This document shows positions 38,224 to 46,612 of a stretch of DNA of 64,000 nucleotides, piece by piece. Positions within the stretch are counted from its first letter, which is position 1, and each line of letters starts with the position of its first letter. The position numbers and the translations under genes were made by a program. The notes beneath the pieces are model-generated. The model made no database searches and was not told the origin of the DNA. It was given only the letters and a program-made list of their open reading frames with translations. Source of the stretch: Methylobacterium pseudosasicola (GTDB taxonomy: Bacteria; Pseudomonadota; Alphaproteobacteria; Rhizobiales; Beijerinckiaceae); assembly GCF_900114535.1 (NCBI RefSeq), contig NZ_FOTK01000015.1, forward strand, positions 62,001 to 126,000, written 5' to 3'.

Positions 38224-39335
38224 GGGCCGCTCCGGGGGGCGAACAGGCTGGTCCTGATGCCGGTGTTGGATCCCGCTCCGGCGAATTCGGTCGGGCGACG
38301 GGGCGGCAGCGGCGGATTGACGAGGGCGGCACCGGCAGGCGTCGGCGCCGGCGCGGTCAGGGCGCCGGTGGTCGCCGGTTCGATCGCGGCGAGGCTGGCC
38401 GGGGCTTCGGCGCCCGAACGCGGGAAATAGGTCGGCGCGGCGTGCTGGGTCGGCGGCGCTGCGTTGCGGGCCTGCCAGAGGCGCGCCGCTGCGTCCGACG
38501 CCGTGCCGCGCTGGTCGGTTTGGAACAGGCTGCGCAGGTCGGAGGTGCCGCCGAACGCGGTGGCCGCGCTGGCATAGGCCGTGGCCGCCTGCGTCGCCGG
38601 GGCGCCGTCCTGGCGCAGGGCTGTCAGATCGGTGGCGGCGGCGCCCTGTGCGGCGGCGGATAGGCTGGCATAGAGTTCGGCGGCGCTGCGGGGCCGGCCA
38701 GCCCGGTCGTAGAACAGAGCCCGGTTGGCGGCGGCCGCCTCCGGCAGGTCGAGGGCGGCGGCCCGGGCCGGGAAGGCGCGGGCGGTGGAGATCAGCGCGG
38801 CCGCTCCCTTGGCCCCCAGGACATGGGCCGCGTAGAGGTCGCCCGAGGTGGGCTCGCGCCCGAGCGCCGCGGCGAGCGCATCGGAATTCTGCTGGGTCAG
38901 GGCGCCGGCCAGCGTCGCGGAGATCTTGGGATCGCGCCGCAGATCGAGGATCGCCTGGCGCTGGTCGGCATCTGGGACGGTGTAGGTGCCGTCCGGCTGC
39001 CGGGTGATCGCGTCCGCATGCGCCTGGAGGCCGAGCTTCGGCCCGGCATTCTTCATCACCCCGAGCCAGGTCTGCTCGATGAACTGGAACAGGCCGGTGG
39101 CCGAGGAGGTCCCGGCCTTGGCGGCGGGGTCGAGGGCGGATTCCCGCCGGGCTGTGGCCAGGAGGTAATCGAAGCCGACGCCGCTCGCCATCGCGCCGTC
39201 GCGGATCGCCTGGACCACCGGCCCGGACACGGCCGCGCCCGAGCCCGCCCGTGCTTGCGCGGGCGGGCTGCTCTCCGGTGGGCTGGACGGCGTGGTGAAC
39301 AGGAACATCCGGGCGCGCACGGGGTCTGAGGACAC
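38220..39335 (-). CDS. Lytic transglycosylase (SLT domain) protein
   Basis: A 371-residue protein with a soluble lytic transglycosylase domain at about residues 45-200: the catalytic Glu in ATARRESALDPAAKAG, then GLFQFIEQTWLGVMK and a DLYAAHVLGAKGA segment. The remainder is Ala/Pro/Thr-rich and low complexity. It should cleave peptidoglycan glycan chains to anhydromuropeptides. Lacking a signal peptide, it could be exported by a flagellar/secretion route, or the true start may differ: GTG at 39335 is used, ATG at 39308 is an alternative. It is coupled to the DUF2336 gene by a 4-base overlap. Confidence 0.87.
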   Translation of the reverse strand: MSSDPVRARMFLFTTPSSPPESSPPAQARAGSGAAVSGPVVQAIRDGAMASGVGFDYLLATARRESALDPAAKAGTSSATGLFQFIEQTWLGVMKNAGPKLGLQAHADAITRQPDGTYTVPDADQRQAILDLRRDPKISATLAGALTQQNSDALAAALGREPTSGDLYAAHVLGAKGAAALISTARAFPARAAALDLPEAAAANRALFYDRAGRPRSAAELYASLSAAAQGAAATDLTALRQDGAPATQAATAYASAATAFGGTSDLRSLFQTDQRGTASDAAARLWQARNAAPPTQHAAPTYFPRSGAEAPASLAAIEPATTGALTAPAPTPAGAALVNPPLPPRRPTEFAGAGSNTGIRTSLFAPRSGP

Positions 39336-39398
39336 CGTGAACCTGCGCCGCTTATGGTAAACAACTCCTCAATTGGAGTTGCGCCGCGGTATCCGGTT

Positions 39399-40028
39399 TC
39401 AGGACCCGGTGAACTCGGCCGCGCCCTTCGGACGGCGCATCTGGAACCGGGTGTCGGCGGTGGCGCGGAAGTAGTCGTAATAGCCGCCGCGCAGGATCGG
39501 ATGCATCGCCGCCGTGTCGACCATGCCGTCCGTGACGAAGCACTCGTCGACGTAGATCGACACCACCTGCCCGATCACTAGGAAATTCTCGGCCTCACCG
39601 CCGCCCAGCGGCACCAGCGGGACGGTTTGCAGCCACCGGCATTCGAGGGCGGCGGGCGAGGCCGCCACCCGGGGCGGGCGCACCTTCTGCGAGGGAGCGG
39701 TCTCGAGCTTCGCGAAGGCGAACTCGCTCTCGCCCCGCGGTAGCGGCGCCGAGGAATCGTTCATCCCGTCGCGCAGGTCCCAGGTCGCCAGGCTGCAGAC
39801 GAATTCGGCGCCCTCCTCGGCGAAGGTCATGGCGTCCTTCCGGCCCGAGGACGAGAACGCCACCATGTTGTCCGCCACCGCATTGAAGAACGAGTACGGC
39901 GCGAGGTTGAGCTTGCCCTCCCGGCTCATGGCGCTGATCCAGCCGATCGGCCGCGGCGCGACGATCGCCTTCAGGGGGTTGTGCGGCAGGGCGCGCGCCT
40001 CGCGCGGGGCTTCGAGATCGTAATGCAC
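39399..40028 (-). CDS. Flavin reductase-like FMN-binding protein
   Basis: A 209-residue split-barrel flavin protein of the flavin reductase family: AIVAPRPIGWISAMSREGKL and NLAPYSFFNAVADNMVAFSS are the FMN-binding signatures, and ENFLVIGQVVSIYVDE lies in the C-terminal barrel. It likely reduces FMN/FAD with NAD(P)H or is a flavin-dependent redox protein. The GTG at 40028 is chosen because AGAAGG lies 7 nt upstream and family members start at this point; a longer frame from 40055 is open. The nitroreductase gene lies 27 bases upstream on the same strand, so the two may form one unit of flavin enzymes. Confidence 0.9.
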   Translation of the reverse strand: MHYDLEAPREARALPHNPLKAIVAPRPIGWISAMSREGKLNLAPYSFFNAVADNMVAFSSSGRKDAMTFAEEGAEFVCSLATWDLRDGMNDSSAPLPRGESEFAFAKLETAPSQKVRPPRVAASPAALECRWLQTVPLVPLGGGEAENFLVIGQVVSIYVDECFVTDGMVDTAAMHPILRGGYYDYFRATADTRFQMRRPKGAAEFTGS

Positions 40029-40055
40029 GGGTGCGCCTTCTGAGACCAATCGCAC

Positions 40056-40619
40056 TCAGAGATAGGTCACGATCTCGGAAAGACTCGGTCGCGGCCGATC
40101 GGACGGCACCTCGCGCGCCCGGCCGATATGCACGAACCCGGCGAGTTTTTCGGATGGCGCGAGGCCCAACGCATCCAGCACCCGGCGATCGTAGGCATAC
40201 CATTCGGTCAGCCAGGACGTGGCGAAGCCCGAGGCATTGGCCGCGATCACGAGGTTCATGGTGGCCGCGCCCACCGAGAGCAGTTGCTCCCATTCGGGGA
40301 TTTTCACATGCGGCCCGACGCGCGAGACCACCGCGACGGCCACCGGCGCATGCATCAGGCGGTTACGCTCCTGGGCGAGCCGCTCGGGGGTCGCCTCGGG
40401 ATTGTCGGCCAGAAAGGTCGCCGCGATGGTCTCGCCGACCCGCTCCCGGGCCGCGTCCGCGATGACGATGAATCGCCAGGGCGCCAGCTTGCCGTGGTCG
40501 GGCACCCGGGCGGCGACGGTCAGGATGGTCTCGAGCTGGGCGCGGTCCGGCCCCGGGCCGTCGAGCAGCAGGGGCGGCACCGAGCGGCGCGTCGTCAGGA
40601 GGTCGAGGGTGGCGTTCAT
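40056..40619 (-). CDS. Nitroreductase family protein
   Basis: A 187-residue nitroreductase-type flavoenzyme, resembling the short YdjA-like members: TTRRSVPPLLLDGPGP at the start (FMN phosphate), VPDHGKLAPWRFIV near residue 38, and GAATMNLVIAANASGFATSW in the dimer core. It should use NAD(P)H and FMN to reduce nitro or quinone substrates; no substrate is evident. The ATG at 40619 begins MNATLDLL. It sits 27 bases upstream of the flavin reductase gene on the same strand. Confidence 0.92.
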   Translation of the reverse strand: MNATLDLLTTRRSVPPLLLDGPGPDRAQLETILTVAARVPDHGKLAPWRFIVIADAARERVGETIAATFLADNPEATPERLAQERNRLMHAPVAVAVVSRVGPHVKIPEWEQLLSVGAATMNLVIAANASGFATSWLTEWYAYDRRVLDALGLAPSEKLAGFVHIGRAREVPSDRPRPSLSEIVTYL

Positions 40620-40754
40620 GCGTCCTGTCCCGCTGGGAAATCGGGATCCGGATGTGGCATGCACGGCCCGGCGGTGGAAGAGCGTGCGGCCTTGCCGCCG
40701 CCATGGTCCGGAGGCACAGCCGAAACCGGATACGGCTTGATGAGGATTCGACCG

Positions 40755-41681
40755 ATGCGCACGAGGCTTGCCGCGATGGCGGTGGCAATTCTCTTGCCGG
40801 CCCATCTCCTGCCGGCGAGCGCGTTCGCGCAGCAGGGCGTGTTCCAGAACCGCCTCGGCGATCCCCTGCCCTCCCCGTCGATCACCAGCCCGACCCTGCC
40901 GCCCAGCATGCCGCCGGCGGAGCCGGAGGCGCAGCTGTCCCTGTCGGCGCTCCTGTCCGGCGCGGGCGTGCCCCTGCGCCAGGGGCTGGCCTGGCGGATC
41001 TACGAGGATCGTGGCGACGGCACCCGGCCGTCGATCGTGGGCCGCTCCACGGAGGCGGAGCCGAACTTCACCCTCCCCCCCGGCGCTTATGTGGCGACCG
41101 TGACCTACGGTTTCGCCAGCGCTTCGAAGCGGATCGTGATGGGTGGCCAGCCGGCCACCGACACCCTCCGGGTCGCTGCCGGCGCCCTGAAGCTCGCAGG
41201 CGCCGTGGGCGACCAGAAAATCCCGGCCGCGCAGGTCTCGTTCTCGGTGTTCGTGCCGGTGGGGACCAATTCCGAGGGCCGGCTGGTGCGCTCCGGCATC
41301 AAGGCCGGGGAGATCCTGCGCCTGCCCGAGGGCACCTATCACGTGGTCTCGACCTACGGGGAATCGAACGCGATCCAGCGCGCCGACCTGCGGGTCGAAA
41401 ACGGCAAGGTCACCGAGGCGACCCTCAACCACCGCGCCGCCACCGTCACCCTGAAGCTCGTGGCCGCCCCCGGGGCCGAGGCCTATGCCGGCACCGCCTT
41501 CTCGGTGCTGACGCCCGGCGGCGACACGATCCGCGAGGCGATCGGCGCCTTCCCGCAAGTGACCCTGGCCGAGGGCGACTACGTGCTGATCGCCCGCCAT
41601 GACGGGCAGGTCTATACCCGCGAGTTCAAGGTCGAGAGCGGGCTCGACCGGGACATCGAGGTGGTGGCCAAGGCCGGCTGA
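40755..41681 (+). CDS. Exported protein with repeated beta modules, unknown function
   Basis: A 308-residue protein with a Sec signal peptide (MRTRLAAMAVAILLPAHLLP then ASAFAQ). The mature part shows three related beta-rich units, each containing a Gly-Tyr pattern: PPGAYVATVTYGF, PEGTYHVVSTYGES and AEGDYVLIARHDG. That suggests tandem Ig/carboxypeptidase-regulatory-like domains in the periplasm or on the surface. The ATG at 40755 follows GAGGA by 8 nt; one at 40740 is an alternative. Function unknown. It is divergent from the nitroreductase gene. Confidence 0.8.
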   Translation: MRTRLAAMAVAILLPAHLLPASAFAQQGVFQNRLGDPLPSPSITSPTLPPSMPPAEPEAQLSLSALLSGAGVPLRQGLAWRIYEDRGDGTRPSIVGRSTEAEPNFTLPPGAYVATVTYGFASASKRIVMGGQPATDTLRVAAGALKLAGAVGDQKIPAAQVSFSVFVPVGTNSEGRLVRSGIKAGEILRLPEGTYHVVSTYGESNAIQRADLRVENGKVTEATLNHRAATVTLKLVAAPGAEAYAGTAFSVLTPGGDTIREAIGAFPQVTLAEGDYVLIARHDGQVYTREFKVESGLDRDIEVVAKAG

Positions 41682-41690
41682 GCGTTTGGG

Positions 41691-42548
41691 TCAGGCCAGC
41701 CTACGTGCCAGGGCCACGCAGGCTGCGACCAGAAGGGCCGCGGCGATCATCGCGGGCTCGATCCGCTCGCCGAGAACCAGGGCGGCGACGCCGAGCCCCA
41801 GGAATGGCTGCAGCAGCTGGAGCTGCCCGATCGCCGCGATGCCGCCCCGGGCGAGCGCCCGATACCAGAATACGAACCCGATCAGCATGCTGAACAGAGC
41901 CACGTAGCCGAGGCCGGCCCAGGCCGGGAGCGGGATTGCGCCGGGATCGGCCGGGCTCAGGATCAGCGCCAGCGGCAGGGAGAGCGGCAGCGACAGCACC
42001 GTCGCCCAGGCGATCACCTGCCAGCCGCCGAGCCGCCGCGCCAGGATCCCGCCCTCGGCATAGCCGAGCCCGCAGACCAGGATCGCCGCGAGCATGAAGG
42101 CATCGCCCGGTCCCGGCGGCCCATCGAGCCCGCGGGCGGCGAAGCCCACCGTCACGAGGGCGCCCAGCACCGACAGGACCCAGAAGGCCGCGGACGGCCG
42201 CTCGCCCGAGCGCAGGGCGCCGAACAAGGCGGTCGAAAGCGGCAACAAGCCGACGAAGACGGTCCCATGCGCGGCGCCCACGGTGCGCAGCGCCAGCGCG
42301 GTCAGGAGCGGGAAGCCGACCACGACCCCGCCGGCCACGATCGCGAGCGCGCCGAGATCGCGCCCGCGCGGCCACGTCTCCCGGAGGATCAGCAGCGCGG
42401 CTGCTCCCGCCAGCCCGGCAAGGGCCGCTCGCGCGGCGCTGAGGAACAGCGCGTCCATGCCGGTGAGCGCCAAGCGCGTCGCCGCCAGGGAGGCGCTGAA
42501 GATCGCGACGCCGATCATCCCGTCGATCCAGGCGCCCGGGTGCCGCAA
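41691..42548 (-). CDS. EamA/DMT-family membrane transporter
   Basis: A 285-residue drug/metabolite transporter-type permease with about ten membrane helices in two EamA halves. Examples are IGVAIFSASLAATRLALTG at the start and IGQLQLLQPFLGLGVAALVL near the end. Members export amino acids, metabolites or drugs; the substrate is unknown. A TTG at 42548 with GAGGGGGG five bases upstream gives the family-typical N-terminus; the ATG at 42518 is an alternative. It is convergent with the exported-protein gene, only 9 bases between stops. Confidence 0.85.
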   Translation of the reverse strand: MRHPGAWIDGMIGVAIFSASLAATRLALTGMDALFLSAARAALAGLAGAAALLILRETWPRGRDLGALAIVAGGVVVGFPLLTALALRTVGAAHGTVFVGLLPLSTALFGALRSGERPSAAFWVLSVLGALVTVGFAARGLDGPPGPGDAFMLAAILVCGLGYAEGGILARRLGGWQVIAWATVLSLPLSLPLALILSPADPGAIPLPAWAGLGYVALFSMLIGFVFWYRALARGGIAAIGQLQLLQPFLGLGVAALVLGERIEPAMIAAALLVAACVALARRLA

Positions 42549-42844
42549 GACGCCCCCCTCGGTCGCGCATTCAGGCGCTTGCGCCAAAATCTCACCCTGC
42601 TTCACGACGCCAATCTCCCAGCCATATCCGGTTGGGGCATGCGTCCCGCGGGCGCGGTGGGCCAGGGACGGTTGGGGCTCCAGAGGACCAAACTGTCCCG
42701 GCCGCCGCACAGGACAATCGAGGCCGCCCACGGATGCAGCAGCCTGGTTCCATGTTCCGCGCATTAACATTTCTGCGAGGGGGCGGAACGATGGGCTTCG
42801 GCGCGCCATTCTCACGCGCCCATTCCGGGCCCCCGGAGATCCTG

Positions 42845-43243
42845 ATGCGCCGCCTCGTCCTCGCTACTCTCGCCGCCGCCGCCCTGGCCGGACCTGCCCT
42901 CGCAGCCAACGACACGCCTCCGACCGTGGCCCCCAAGTTCGAGAGCGTGCCGCAGGACGCGGTGCTGAGCTACAACCTGATCGGTCTCAACATCACTGAC
43001 GCGCAGAACAATACCGTCGGCGAGATCAAGGACCTCGCGATCGTTCACGAAAAGCTCGTCGGCTACATCGTCTCGGTGGGCGGCTTCCTCGGCATGGGCG
43101 AGCACTATGTCGCCGTCGCGCCGTCCTCTATTGCCCTCGGCTACGATGCCGACGCGAAGAAGTGGAAGGCGATCATCGGCGCCACCAAGGAGCAGCTGAA
43201 GTCCGCGCCGGAGTTCAAGTACGACGGCAAGTTCAAGCGCTGA
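42845..43243 (+). CDS. Exported PRC-barrel domain protein
   Basis: A 132-residue periplasmic protein: signal peptide (MRRLVLATLAAAALAGPALA then ANDTPP) and a PRC-barrel domain starting near residue 48 (NLIGLNITDAQNNTVGEIKD, then VGGFLGMGEHYVAV). PRC-barrels bind partner proteins or ligands and are often found in stress-induced envelope proteins. The ATG at 42845 has GGAG six bases upstream; longer upstream frames lack a signal peptide. A strong hairpin follows the gene. Confidence 0.85.
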   Translation: MRRLVLATLAAAALAGPALAANDTPPTVAPKFESVPQDAVLSYNLIGLNITDAQNNTVGEIKDLAIVHEKLVGYIVSVGGFLGMGEHYVAVAPSSIALGYDADAKKWKAIIGATKEQLKSAPEFKYDGKFKR

Positions 43244-43255
43244 GCTTCTCGCGCT

Positions 43256-43294
43256 GGGCTGCCGAAGACGGATCGAAACCGTTGTCGGCAGCCC
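43256..43294 (+). terminator. Hairpin after the PRC-barrel gene
   Basis: A perfect 10-bp stem GGGCTGCCGA/TCGGCAGCCC, with an inner ACGG/CCGT pair, begins 13 bases after the stop. It lacks a T-run but is strong enough to act as a terminator or as an mRNA 3' end stabiliser. Confidence 0.5.
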
Positions 43295-43406
43295 CTCAGA
43301 TGGACGTGTTCAGATGACGAACAGGGTGACGCAGTCTGAGACAGAAGACTCGCCCCTTCGATCGGTGCGTTCGAGCCGGGATTAGCGGCGGACAGCCGAG
43401 CACCGG

Positions 43407-43658
43407 TTAGGACGATATCCGATCCCCCTGCAACGCCTCCCGTGCCATCTGGCTCACGAGCGCGTCGCGCTTCGCCTGGCGGAGGATGATGCGGGCCGCC
43501 GCGCGGGCGTTGGCGGCGCGGAGCGCGGCTTGCGGGCCGCCGTCGCGCAGCACCCGCCAGGCCAGGGCACGAAACCATTTGACGTTGGCGAGCGCGGATG
43601 CCCGGCGGCTGATCGGCCCACCGACATCGAGCGGCTTTTCAACTGTTGCAGCGGTCAT
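43407..43658 (-). CDS. Small basic helical protein of unknown function, 83 residues
   Basis: An 83-residue protein rich in Arg and Ala with long helices (WFRALAWRVLRDGGPQAALR, AANARAAARIILRQAKRDAL). Its charge suggests a nucleic-acid or membrane-surface role, but I do not recognise it. The ATG at 43658 has AGGAT about 8 nt upstream; the frame continues upstream without better starts. It stands alone. Confidence 0.65.
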   Translation of the reverse strand: MTAATVEKPLDVGGPISRRASALANVKWFRALAWRVLRDGGPQAALRAANARAAARIILRQAKRDALVSQMAREALQGDRISS

Positions 43659-43959
43659 TGGATCAATCCTGGACTGCATTCCGCCGCTTGTCCGCGAATG
43701 AGACAAGATGTGGCGATGCGCTTCCGACTCGGCAATAGTGGTGCCGCTCGGCGGTTTTAGAAAACGGCACAGCGTTCAGCGTTTGACGGTGCGGGGCCGC
43801 ACGCCGCTCGGTCGCGCGACCCGGGCCCGCCGTTACGTATCGAACAGGCGCCCACATCCCGGCGGCTTGCCATGTCGCAGGGACGCCGAGCGCGGAACCT
43901 TTGCGTCGGCGCGCGGTAGAATCATCGCTGAACGATGTGATCGTATGACGAGGATCGCT

Positions 43960-44421
43960 GTGTCCGAAATGTACCCGCGATCGACCGCCAGCATCGCCGG
44001 TCATCCCATTCATCCGATGCTTGTGCCGATCCCGATCGTCTGCTTCGTCGGGACTCTCTTGACCGATGTCGCGTATTGGTCGACGGCCAACATGCAATGG
44101 GCCAACTTTTCGGTCTGGCTTCTGACCGTCGGGCTGGTGGCTTCGGTCTTCGCGGGCCTCGCCGGCGCAATCGACTTCTTCGGGGATCGGAGTATCCGGC
44201 GGCTCCGGCCCGCCTGGATCCATGCAGTCGGCAACGCGCTGGCGCTGAGCCTCGCCATCGTCAACGCCTTCGTGCACAGCCGCGACGCCTACACCTCCGT
44301 CGTGCCGACCGGCTTAATCCTCTCGGCAGCGGTCGTCCTGATCCTGATCGTCACCGGCTGGAACGGCGCGGCGCTGATCCATCGTCACCGAGTCGGCGTC
44401 CAGCCGGGAGAGCGCGCATGA
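43960..44421 (+). CDS. DUF2231 membrane protein
   Basis: A 153-residue four-span inner-membrane protein matching DUF2231: the N-terminal signature ASIAGHPIHPMLVPIPIVCF with the GHPxHP pattern, LLTVGLVASVFAGLAGAIDF in the second helix pair, and VLILIVTGWNGAAL near the end. GTG at 43960 with GAGGA five bases upstream is preferred over ATG at 43945. The gene overlaps the sorbosone-dehydrogenase-like gene by 4 bases. The family is uncharacterised, but the His pairs would suit a redox or haem role (inference). Confidence 0.88.
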   Translation: MSEMYPRSTASIAGHPIHPMLVPIPIVCFVGTLLTDVAYWSTANMQWANFSVWLLTVGLVASVFAGLAGAIDFFGDRSIRRLRPAWIHAVGNALALSLAIVNAFVHSRDAYTSVVPTGLILSAAVVLILIVTGWNGAALIHRHRVGVQPGERA

Positions 44422-45758
44422 GCCGGCTTCACCACCTCCTCGCCGGGGCCGTCCTGCTGCCGCTGGCCGCGTGCGGACCGGATCCGATCGACCCGCAGAC
44501 CCAGATCGGGCCGAACCCGCCCCTGCCCGAACTGCACCAGTACCTGCTCCCGCCGATGCACGTCTCCCGCTCGGTCGGCTGGAAGGACGGCGAGACCCCA
44601 CAGGTCGCGACCGGATTTCAGGTGAAGGCCCTGGCCACCGGTCTCAAGAGCCCCCGCTCGCTCCTGGTCCTGCCCAACGGCGACGTGCTCGTGGCGGAGA
44701 GCGGCGGCCCGACCCCACCGATCAACCGGCCCAAGGAAATCATCATGGGCTGGCTCGAGGGCCTGTCCCATCCACCGGAGAAGCCCGGCCAGCGCATCAC
44801 CCTGTTGCGCGATGCCGATGGCGACGGCGTGGCCGAACTGCGCACCGTCCTGATCGACACGCTGAACGCGCCCTTCGGCATGGCGCTGGTCGGCGACGAT
44901 CTCTACGTCGCCAACACCGACGCGGTGATGCGCTACCCCTACAAGACCGGGGCGACGCAGATCACCGAACCCGGCACCAAGCTCACCGAGCTGCCGGCCG
45001 GCCGGATCAACCATCATTGGACCAAGAGCCTGACCGCCAGCCCAGATGGGACCAAGCTCTATGCCGGCGTCGGCTCGAACAGCAACGTCACCGAGAACGG
45101 CATTGATGAAGAGACGGACCGCGCGGCGATCTGGGAGATCGACCGGGCGACCGGCGCCCACCGGCTCTACGCCACCGGCCTGCGCAACCCGAACGGCCTG
45201 ACCTTCGAGCCGCAGACCAAGGTGCTCTGGTGCGTCGTTAACGAGCGCGACGAGCTCGGTCCCGATCTGGTGCCGGATTACATGACCTCGGTGAAGGAGG
45301 GCGGCTTCTACGGCTGGCCGTACAGCTACTGGGGCAATCACATCGATCCGCGGGTGATGCCGCAGCGCCCCGAACTGGTCGCCCAGGCGATCATGCCGGA
45401 CTACTCGCTGAGCTCGCACGTCGCCCCGCTCGGGATGGCGTTCGCCACCGGCAACGGCCTACCGCAGGCTTACCGGAGCGGCGCCTTCGTAGGCGAGCAC
45501 GGCAGCTGGAACCGCGATCCGCTCAACGGCTACAAGGTGGTCTTCGTCACGTTCGAGAACGGCAAGCCGGCCGGCAAGGCCCAGGACGTGGTCACCGGCT
45601 TCGTCAATGCCGACAAGCAGGCCCGCGGCCGGCCGGTGGGGCTGGCGGTTGATGCGCAGGGCGGCCTGCTCATCGCCGACGATGCCGGCGGCACGGTGTG
45701 GCGCGTCACCGGATCCGGTGCGCGCTCCGAAGCCGGGCCGGCGGCGATCATCCGGTAA
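44418..45758 (+). CDS. Lipoprotein, sorbosone dehydrogenase / PQQ-dependent sugar dehydrogenase family
   Basis: A 446-residue protein with a lipobox (LLPLAAC, lipidated Cys19) anchoring it to the outer face of the inner membrane or the outer membrane. The rest is a six-bladed beta-propeller of the L-sorbosone/soluble glucose dehydrogenase family: SPRSLLVLPNGDVLVAESGG, NAPFGMALVGDDLYVANTDA, GLRNPNGLTFEP, EGGFYGWPYSYWGNH and FVGEHGSWNRDP. Members oxidise sugars or aldoses with PQQ. It is coupled by ATGA to the DUF2231 membrane protein, a possible electron-transfer or anchoring partner. Confidence 0.9.
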   Translation: MSRLHHLLAGAVLLPLAACGPDPIDPQTQIGPNPPLPELHQYLLPPMHVSRSVGWKDGETPQVATGFQVKALATGLKSPRSLLVLPNGDVLVAESGGPTPPINRPKEIIMGWLEGLSHPPEKPGQRITLLRDADGDGVAELRTVLIDTLNAPFGMALVGDDLYVANTDAVMRYPYKTGATQITEPGTKLTELPAGRINHHWTKSLTASPDGTKLYAGVGSNSNVTENGIDEETDRAAIWEIDRATGAHRLYATGLRNPNGLTFEPQTKVLWCVVNERDELGPDLVPDYMTSVKEGGFYGWPYSYWGNHIDPRVMPQRPELVAQAIMPDYSLSSHVAPLGMAFATGNGLPQAYRSGAFVGEHGSWNRDPLNGYKVVFVTFENGKPAGKAQDVVTGFVNADKQARGRPVGLAVDAQGGLLIADDAGGTVWRVTGSGARSEAGPAAIIR

Positions 45759-45822
45759 TCGGTGTGGCGCCGCCTCGAAAAGCCTCTGGCCGAACCAGAA
45801 TCCTAACCGGGAGGGCTGTGCC

Positions 45823-46032
45823 GTGACGATGTCGACCCGTTCACCCACCGCGATCAGCGACGAGGGGCGTCACGCCCGGGACCGCGGCGACCCGATCACG
45901 GCCAACCCGTATCCGGAGGACTCGGACGCACACGGCAGCTGGGAGCGCGGCTACCAGATTCCCGATCGGGAGGGGCAGGACCAGGCCGCCAGCGCGGCGA
46001 TCGACGGGGCCGATCGAGCGCCGTCATCGTAG
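45823..46032 (+). CDS. Small RMF/CrpP-like protein
   Basis: A 69-residue soluble protein. The segment GRHARDRGDPITANPYPEDS followed by AHGSWERGYQ follows the pattern G...A..G....NPY.......W..G, shared by ribosome modulation factor and CrpP-type small proteins. The GTG at 45823 has GGGAGGG about 8 nt upstream; the ATG at 45829 is an alternative two codons in. Family membership is by motif only, and the role (ribosome hibernation or other) is unproven. It follows the sorbosone-type gene by 64 bases. Confidence 0.6.
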   Translation: MTMSTRSPTAISDEGRHARDRGDPITANPYPEDSDAHGSWERGYQIPDREGQDQAASAAIDGADRAPSS

Positions 46033-46086
46033 GTCGGAATACCGGAATGTCCGGCGAAGTCGTGGCGCCCGCGGTGGGTGGTTCCG

Positions 46087-46248
46087 CTACGGCGTGGGGG
46101 CTCGAGGGTCTTCGAGACGATAGTCTTCGCCCGGCGCGATGAGCGGGGCAGCCTGTCCGAAGCCGATCAGAATATTATCGAGGAGATCGGCCAGTGCGTC
46201 GGCGACCCCGGTGGCGCCGGTGAGGACTGCGTTCATGAGCGCGTGCAT
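46087..46248 (-). CDS. Small ORF, 53 residues, unknown function
   Basis: A 53-residue ORF with an amphipathic, Ala/Leu-rich helix (VADALADLLDNILIGFGQAA) and a polar C-terminus (APGEDYRLEDPRAPTP). An in-frame ATG at 46248 has GGGGAG about 8 nt upstream. Its amphipathic first half may associate with membranes. Short length makes it uncertain. It lies downstream of another small ORF on the same strand. Confidence 0.45.
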   Translation of the reverse strand: MHALMNAVLTGATGVADALADLLDNILIGFGQAAPLIAPGEDYRLEDPRAPTP

Positions 46249-46335
46249 CGCGGGCTCCCCGAATGCGGAGCTGTGTCGTTCAGAGGCGAGGGAGCGCTCG
46301 GTAAATCGGCGCTCCCTCGCCGAGACCCGCCGACA

Positions 46336-46452
46336 TCAAGCGAAGTGGGCCGGCAGGGCGAGGCTCATGGCCTGGACATAGGTGCCGGCCAGGATCGCGA
46401 CGGTGGCGATGGTCGCGGCGGCGGCGAGGGCGAGGCGGGCAACGAGGGTCAT
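46336..46452 (-). CDS. Small exported or single-span peptide, 38 residues
   Basis: A 38-residue ORF consisting largely of a hydrophobic helix (ARLALAAAATIATVAILAGT) with a short C-terminal tail (SLALPAHFA). It reads as a signal-anchor microprotein. The ATG at 46452 has GGAG 8-9 nt upstream. It precedes the 53-residue ORF by 87 bases on the same strand and follows the AraC regulator gene (46613-47581). No family recognised. Confidence 0.45.
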   Translation of the reverse strand: MTLVARLALAAAATIATVAILAGTYVQAMSLALPAHFA

Positions 46453-46612
46453 CGGAAGTCTCCATCAGGTCCGCGACTGGTTTCGCGGTGTGACCCTGAT
46501 GTATGCCCAAGCTTTCAGGATGGGCGTGCTCCGGCACACCTGGGACGTGACCTGATGGTTCTTCGTCGGGCGCGTCTCGAACTTCGCGTTCAGGCCCCGG
46601 CCCGGACGAGGC

